DNA of 17,832 nt, taken from NCBI GenBank assembly GCA_910586305.1, contig CAJUGS010000046.1, positions 1 to 17,832 of the forward strand, written 5' to 3'. A model generated the notes under the pieces. It was given only the letters and a program-made list of their open reading frames with translations. It did not search any database and had not been told where the DNA came from. The DNA comes from an uncultured Duncaniella sp. (lineage in GTDB: Bacteria; Bacteroidota; Bacteroidia; Bacteroidales; Muribaculaceae). Of this stretch, positions 14,783-17,832 are shown piece by piece (position 1 is the stretch's first letter; every line of letters starts with the position of its first letter). The position numbers and the translations under genes are program-made.

Positions 14783-16264
14783 ATGAAACGGACTGTTGTA
14801 ACGACACTCTTCCTCACACTATTATTATTGTCGGTCTTTGCGGCTGATGTAAACCGCGTTGAACTGACACTACCCGAGACTATCGACCGTGCCAGGACGA
14901 GGAGTGTAAACGCCGCTGTGGCTCTCGACAAATTGCGACGGGCCTACTGGCAGCACAGGTCATACAGGGCGAGCCTGCTTCCCGAGGTGGCCTTTGAGGC
15001 CACGGTGCCTGCTTTCCGCAAACAATACTCGGTGTATCAGTTTGAGAGCGGTGAATTCGGATTTGTGCGCAACAACTATCTCGATATCACCGGCACTCTC
15101 TCGCTCACCCAGAACATATGGGCCACTGGAGGCACCCTCTCGCTCAATACATCGCTCGATTATCTGCGCCAGCTCAGCGGCAACCGCTATAACCGTTTTA
15201 TGTCTATCCCCGTGGCCCTGACTCTCAACCAGCCTCTGTTTGCTGTCAACTCCATCAAGTGGGACCGCCGGATAGAGCCTGTGAGATATGCCGAGGCAAT
15301 GGCCGAGTTTCTGAGCGAGACCGAGGAGGTGGCCATGACGGCCATCAGCTATTTCTTCAATCTCCTGTCGGCCCGTGAGGAGGTGGCCATCGAACAGCAG
15401 AATCTCTCAAACGCTGTCAGGCTTCACGAGGTGGCGAAGGCCAAGCGTGAAATGGGACAGATAAGTGGCAACGACCTGCTTCAGATGGAGCTGAATGAGC
15501 TGAATGCCCGCTCGGCGCTCACGGATGCCGAAAGCAACATGAGGGCACAGATGTTTCGCCTCCGCTCGTTTCTTGACTATGGCGAGGATGTGGAGATTGT
15601 GACGGTGATACCCGGCGAGATTCCCGAAGTGGAAATCACATATCCCGATGCTCTCGACAAGGCTTTGGCCAACAACGAGTTTTCACATTCGCTCAGACGC
15701 CGCCAGCTTGAGGCCGACTATGAGGTGGCAAAGGCCAGGGGAAATATGAGGCGCATTGACGTTTTTGCACAGATTGGCTACACCGGGGCCGGCGGGGAAG
15801 CCGGCGAGGCCTATCGACGGCTAAAGGACAACCAGGTGGTGGAGGTGGGAGTGAAAATCCCTCTGCTCGACTGGGGAAAGCGCCGTGGGCAGGTGAAGGT
15901 GGCCGAGAGCAACCGCGAGGTGACACGAAGCAATCTGCGGCTTGAGGCCCAGAACTTCAATCAGGACCTGTTCATACTTGTGGAGCGTTTCAACAACCAG
16001 CGCGAGCAGCTGAGGATAGCAGGGCGGTCGGACGAAATCTCGAGCAGACGTTATGAGACCAATGTGCAGACCTACCTCATCGGTAAGCTTTCAACCCTCG
16101 ACCTCAATGATTCGCAGGTGAAGAAGGACGAGAGCCGCCAGGCCTACTTCCAGGCTCTCTATCTCTATTGGTATTACTTCTACCAGCTTCGCTCGCTCAC
16201 ACTGTGGGACTATGCTGCATCACAGCCGCTGACAGTCGACTTCGACCGCGTCATCCGACAGTGA
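14783..16264 (+). CDS. TolC-like outer membrane efflux protein
   Basis: This is the outer-membrane channel of the tripartite pump, predicted to trimerise into a beta-barrel with a periplasmic helical tunnel. From MKRTVVTTLF it has 493 residues and a cleavable signal peptide (about 1-20, ending SVFA/AD). Two outer-membrane-efflux repeats follow, each with long helices (EVAIEQQNLSNAVRLHEVAK; NREVTRSNLRLEAQNFNQDL) and beta-rich segments. An alternative ATG at 14771 would overlap the permease B' stop and add MNET; I chose 14783 because it gives a standard signal sequence and lies 4 bases after that stop. Close spacing suggests translational coupling. It is the last gene of the operon, with hairpins after it. 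Confidence 0.94.
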   Translation: MKRTVVTTLFLTLLLLSVFAADVNRVELTLPETIDRARTRSVNAAVALDKLRRAYWQHRSYRASLLPEVAFEATVPAFRKQYSVYQFESGEFGFVRNNYLDITGTLSLTQNIWATGGTLSLNTSLDYLRQLSGNRYNRFMSIPVALTLNQPLFAVNSIKWDRRIEPVRYAEAMAEFLSETEEVAMTAISYFFNLLSAREEVAIEQQNLSNAVRLHEVAKAKREMGQISGNDLLQMELNELNARSALTDAESNMRAQMFRLRSFLDYGEDVEIVTVIPGEIPEVEITYPDALDKALANNEFSHSLRRRQLEADYEVAKARGNMRRIDVFAQIGYTGAGGEAGEAYRRLKDNQVVEVGVKIPLLDWGKRRGQVKVAESNREVTRSNLRLEAQNFNQDLFILVERFNNQREQLRIAGRSDEISSRRYETNVQTYLIGKLSTLDLNDSQVKKDESRQAYFQALYLYWYYFYQLRSLTLWDYAASQPLTVDFDRVIRQ

Positions 16265-16277
16265 GACATCGGAGAGT

Positions 16278-16350
16278 CAAGAGGACTTTGTCAAGACAGC
16301 CTCTTGGAATGAAATATCGCGGAGACCTGTAAACGGGCCTCCGCGATTTT
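16278..16350. terminator. Two hairpins between the efflux operon and hpf
   Basis: The first is a 7-bp stem, CAAGAGG (16278-16284) with CCTCTTG (16300-16306). The second is a 9-bp stem, ATCGCGGAG (16316-16324) with CTCCGCGAT (16339-16347), followed on the plus strand by TTTCATATT. The second lies between convergent tolC and hpf and can end both transcripts. Confidence 0.75.
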
Positions 16351-16401
16351 CATATTCTGTCAGTGTGGGATTTGCTGTGCTTACAGGCTATCCCGGTGTG
16401 T

Positions 16402-16695
16402 TTATTTTTTGTTTTTGATTTTTTCGAGTTGGCGGTCTGCGGCTTCGAGGCAGAGGTCTATGGCCTCTTCAAACGTGTCGGCAGTCTTGTCGGCCACGAT
16501 TTCCTCCTGCTGAGGCACTGCGATGTGGAGCATCACATTCTTGTTGAGAGCAGTCTCGGGCTTGACTACCTTGAGAGTGATGTCGACGAAGCTCACAGCG
16601 GGATGACGGCGCGTGAGTTTCTCAACCTTCTTGTTGATGAACTCGGTGAGTTTCGCGGAGATGTCGAAGTGAATGGCTTTGATGTTAATGTCCAT
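16402..16695 (-). CDS. hpf: Ribosome hibernation-promoting factor (short HPF/RaiA type)
   Basis: This small cytosolic protein binds the 30S decoding region and promotes inactive ribosome dimers or monomers in slow growth. The 97-residue product starts MDINIKAIHFDISAKLTEFI, typical of the short family, and has a beta-alpha-beta-beta-beta-alpha layout with TLKVVKPET...VMLHIAVPQQEEIVA and the acidic helix TFEEAIDLCLEAADRQLEKI. The long form's C-terminal dimerisation domain is absent. The start was chosen for the family N-terminus and an excellent ribosome-binding site. A frame opening nine codons upstream adds residues not seen in the family. It overlaps the 3' end of the upstream recombinase gene by 11 bases. 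Confidence 0.94.
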   Translation of the reverse strand: MDINIKAIHFDISAKLTEFINKKVEKLTRRHPAVSFVDITLKVVKPETALNKNVMLHIAVPQQEEIVADKTADTFEEAIDLCLEAADRQLEKIKNKK

Positions 16696-17620
16696 AGTGT
16701 CCTCCTTTGTTAGTTTGTGCACGAGGATGTGCGAGTTGATAATTATTTTTTAAGTCTCGGTATGCCACGTGGGTATATACCTGTGTGGATGTCAGTGAAG
16801 CATGGCCAAGAAGCTGTTGCACTCCTGCAATCGGTGCTCCTGAGTTGAGCATATCTGTGGCCATCGAGTGGCGCATTACGTGAGGGCTCAACCTCTCGGC
16901 GTGTGCGCCTCCCTCGGAAAGTATGCGGTGGACGACGCGGTAGACGAGCGACCTGTAGAGTGGCTCGCCGTTCTCGCGCACCATCAGCGGTGCCGACGGG
17001 TCGGCTGGAGAAATGGCGGTTGACGGGCTTGAGTCGCGCACGGTGCGGTAGCTGTCTATGGCCTCGGCAAGTTGCGGGCCGAAAGGTATCACTCTTTCCT
17101 TATTACGTTTTCCCATCACTTTTAGTTCACCCTTGGATGTGTCGACATTGCGGTCGAGGAGTCCTGTGAGCTCGCTGCATCGCATTCCCGTGGAGTAGAG
17201 CAGGTCGAGCATCAGCTTGTCGCGCAGGGTGGTAAAGTCGTCGGCAGGGAGTGACGACAGCACCGAGGATGTCTCTTCGGGACGTATATATACCGGAAGA
17301 TTTTTACGCGGTTTCGGAAGGGATATGCCTGTCATGGGATTGACGGCGAGACCGTGGACGCGCATGAGAAAGCGGAAGAAAGCACGCAGTGATGACGATT
17401 TGCGTTTGAGAGTGCGTGCCGAACAGCCGTTGCGGGCAAGGTGGGAGATCCACTGCCTCATGTCGGACTGCGTGACATCCATGGGACGCAGCTCATCCGG
17501 ACGGCCCGATGTGGCGAAACCGGCCCACTGCTCCAAGTCCGCGCCATAGGCACTGACTGTCAGCTCCGAATAGTTCAGCTCGTGAGCAAGATGGTTGAGA
17601 AATTCCTTGATGAGCGTCAT
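16685..17620 (-). CDS. xerC: Tyrosine recombinase, XerC/XerD type
   Basis: This is a site-specific recombinase of 311 residues, the usual Xer length. The N-terminal SAM-like core-binding domain (about 1-85) is followed by the catalytic domain. All catalytic residues are visible: Arg147 (STGMRCSEL), Lys171 (MGKRNKERV), His247 and Arg250 (SPHVMRHS), His273 (LGHASL) and nucleophile Tyr282 (VYTHV). Chromosome-dimer resolution at dif is the expected role. XerC and XerD cannot be told apart safely by eye; the symbol rests on the usual naming of the copy next to hpf in Bacteroidales. The neighbouring hpf overlap indicates a shared transcript. Nothing suggests a prophage or integrative element integrase: the length is core-Xer and no attachment repeats are adjacent. 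Confidence 0.9.
   Translation of the reverse strand: MTLIKEFLNHLAHELNYSELTVSAYGADLEQWAGFATSGRPDELRPMDVTQSDMRQWISHLARNGCSARTLKRKSSSLRAFFRFLMRVHGLAVNPMTGISLPKPRKNLPVYIRPEETSSVLSSLPADDFTTLRDKLMLDLLYSTGMRCSELTGLLDRNVDTSKGELKVMGKRNKERVIPFGPQLAEAIDSYRTVRDSSPSTAISPADPSAPLMVRENGEPLYRSLVYRVVHRILSEGGAHAERLSPHVMRHSMATDMLNSGAPIAGVQQLLGHASLTSTQVYTHVAYRDLKNNYQLAHPRAQTNKGGHYGH
16701..16708 (-). promoter_or_regulatory. Strong Shine-Dalgarno of hpf inside the xer gene
   Basis: On the minus strand AAAGGAGG lies 5 bases before the hpf ATG and encodes part of the recombinase C-terminus (Lys-Gly-Gly). Such a complete Shine-Dalgarno is unusual in Bacteroidetes, where most genes here show little or none. It fixes the hpf start and allows efficient or coupled translation. 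Confidence 0.8.
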
Positions 17621-17667
17621 TTCACATTGGATTTGTTAGCGAAGATAGTCATTCACCTTATTAAATG

Positions 17668-17675
17668 CAAATATC
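17668..17675 (-). promoter_or_regulatory. Possible -7 element for xer-hpf
   Basis: On the minus strand GATATTTG is one base off TAnnTTTG, with a GTTT 19 bases upstream resembling the -33 element. The start near 17661 gives a leader of about 40 bases. A second near-match, TATCTTCG, lies about 25 bases nearer the gene. Both are imperfect, so the promoter is tentative. Confidence 0.4.
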
Positions 17676-17690
17676 CGAAGATGTTTTACA

Positions 17691-17748
17691 ACATAAACGC
17701 ACCGTCTGTCTCACCGTTTCAGGTGTGTCAGATGGCACGTTTATATGT
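17691..17748 (-). terminator. Imperfect long hairpin after the right-edge gene
   Basis: ACATAAACG (17691-17699) can pair with CGTTTATATGT (17738-17748) with a two-base bulge, and inner segments such as TCACC/GGTG extend the stem. It follows the stop of the right-edge partial gene on the same strand and precedes the xer promoter region, as a terminator should. Its U run is weak. Confidence 0.45.
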
Positions 17749-17780
17749 CGTAATCAGCACTTTTGAATTGTCTGTTTTCA

Positions 17781-17832
17781 GGATTTATTCCCCTTCAAGT
17801 TCCGATACACTTCCCATGAAGAGAATGGCCCT
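17781..17832. repeat. Right copy of 52-bp terminal inverted repeat
   Basis: This is the inverted counterpart of bases 1-52, with 49 of 52 positions identical. It begins with GGATTTATTCCCCTTCAAG and is cut by the window edge. The sequence just inside it (17760-17780) shows no similarity to the left copy's inner flank, so the boundary at GGATTT is sharp in both copies. Confidence 0.9.
17785..17832 (-). CDS. 3' end of an unidentified gene (partial), paralogue of left-edge gene
   Basis: On the minus strand the frame reads RAILFMGSVSELEGE then TAA, two residues different from the left-edge copy. It runs in the same direction as xer and hpf. The family is not recognised. Conservation of the reading frame at the protein level in both copies supports a real coding sequence. 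Confidence 0.45.
   Translation of the reverse strand, partial: RAILFMGSVSELEGE

Noticed and set aside
16685..17620. Integrase of a mobile element
   Set aside because: Its length, residues and pairing with hpf match a core Xer recombinase; no attachment repeats or mobile-element genes adjoin it.

Overview
The window looks like a Bacteroidales chromosome. Its core genes have Bacteroidetes-type sequences, and several upstream regions carry the phylum's TTTG-N19/20-TAnnTTTG promoter in place of a classical -35/-10. A gut Muribaculaceae-like bacterium is my best guess, but that is inference. No rRNA or tRNA gene, CRISPR array or complete insertion sequence was seen.

Layout. Both ends carry a 52-bp imperfect inverted repeat. 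Each copy encodes the last 15 residues and stop of the same unidentified protein, and both copies point inward. From the left come: a secreted GH28 (polygalacturonase-type) glycosidase on the minus strand; a 450-bp divergent promoter region holding a SAM-II-type riboswitch; metK (+); a bidirectional terminator; gpmI (-); a membrane sensor histidine kinase whose phosphoacceptor histidine is replaced by serine, followed by a 45-residue single-span membrane peptide and a strong terminator (+); a small four-helix membrane protein (-); a seven-gene ABC efflux operon (+); and a minus-strand pair, a tyrosine recombinase (XerC/D type) and hpf.

How the genes work together. The efflux operon (about 7647-16264) encodes a MacA/HlyD-type adaptor, one MacB/LolD-type ATPase, four FtsX-like permeases arranged A-B-A'-B', and a TolC-like outer membrane factor. 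Together these would make a tripartite transporter spanning both membranes, with two permease pairs sharing one ATPase. Upstream lies a candidate sigma-54 promoter (15 of 17 consensus positions, correct GG to G spacing). About 50-80 bp before it are two 16-bp palindromes with identical TGTCCGA/TCGGACA arms, suggesting control by an NtrC-type activator not encoded here.

The metK leader is also notable. The aptamer sits at the predicted 5' end of the transcript, about 245 nt before the metK start, whereas the well-known SAM-II examples lie close to the start codon. The xer and hpf genes overlap, and the hpf Shine-Dalgarno lies inside the xer coding sequence. In many Bacteroidales this pair precedes tRNA genes and tuf; here it faces the efflux operon instead.
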